Part shown: one piece after another, positions 5,047-5,131 of the stretch
Numbering within the stretch: the first letter of the stretch is position 1
Layout of the letters: each line of letters begins with the position of its first letter
Origin: Pseudomonadota bacterium
Lineage (GTDB): Bacteria > Pseudomonadota > Alphaproteobacteria > Acetobacterales > Acetobacteraceae
Direction of reading: 5' to 3'
Length of the DNA: 5,131 nucleotides
NCBI GenBank assembly: GCA_021826565.1
Contig: JAKAZJ010000200.1
Span: forward strand, 1 to 5,131
The notes under the pieces: model-generated
What the model saw: only the letters and a program-made list of their open reading frames with translations
Told to the model about the DNA's origin: nothing
The model's database searches: none
Translations under genes and position numbers: made by a program

Positions 5047-5131
5047 ACCAAGTGCCCACCGCCATCTCATGTCCCGGTCCGGTCGCCTACCTCGCCGCCA
5101 TCGTCCGGGTGGTGGTGGGCGGCTTCCGTGA

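Noticed and set aside
1..5131. CRISPR array, tRNA, rRNA, insertion sequence ends or attachment site
   Set aside because: I looked for regularly spaced direct repeats, tRNA arms, transposase motifs and terminal repeats on both strands and saw none. The only repeats are the coding SGN units.

Overview
The window is GC-rich DNA that looks alphaproteobacterial. A FixL/NtrB-type kinase end, a xanthine dehydrogenase (XDH)/CO dehydrogenase-family large subunit, Tad pilus minor-pilin genes and CtrA-like boxes suggest Rhodospirillales, perhaps Acetobacteraceae. That placement is inference from gene types and composition; there is no rRNA or other marker here.

Layout: (1) 1-275, plus strand, the 3' end of a sensor histidine kinase (second half of the ATPase domain). 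(2) 276-376, a 101-bp gap with a CtrA-like box, CGCTT repeats and a good ribosome binding site. (3) 377-2701, plus strand, a complete molybdopterin-binding large subunit of the XDH/CoxL family. It has an AYRGAGK active-site loop and a Gln where the family normally has its catalytic Glu. No FAD or 2Fe-2S subunit gene lies beside it. (4) 2601-4852, minus strand, a compact operon read right to left: a TadG-like protein with a repeat-rich C-terminal region, a TadE-like minor pilin and a second TadE/TadF-like minor pilin. The genes are joined by two ATGA stop/start overlaps. A hairpin followed by TTTT, 3 bases after the last stop, looks like the operon terminator. (5) 4853-5131, upstream DNA of this operon, with an imperfect inverted repeat, a CtrA-like box on the operon's strand, and a four-run G-tract. 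I see no convincing gene in it.

The molybdoenzyme gene and the tad operon converge and overlap by 58 bp, and the tad terminator lies inside the last codons of the molybdoenzyme gene. The tad cassette would make inner-membrane-anchored or pseudopilin components of a Flp/Tad pilus or secretion machine. The ATPase, secretin, prepilin peptidase and major pilin are not in the window. The kinase and the molybdoenzyme show no evident functional link to each other or to the pilus genes.

I found no clearly new system. The points most worth a second look are the Glu-to-Gln change in the molybdoenzyme, the roughly 21-residue SGN repeat of the TadG-like protein, the embedded terminator with its extended enzyme tail, and the CtrA-like box upstream of the tad operon.
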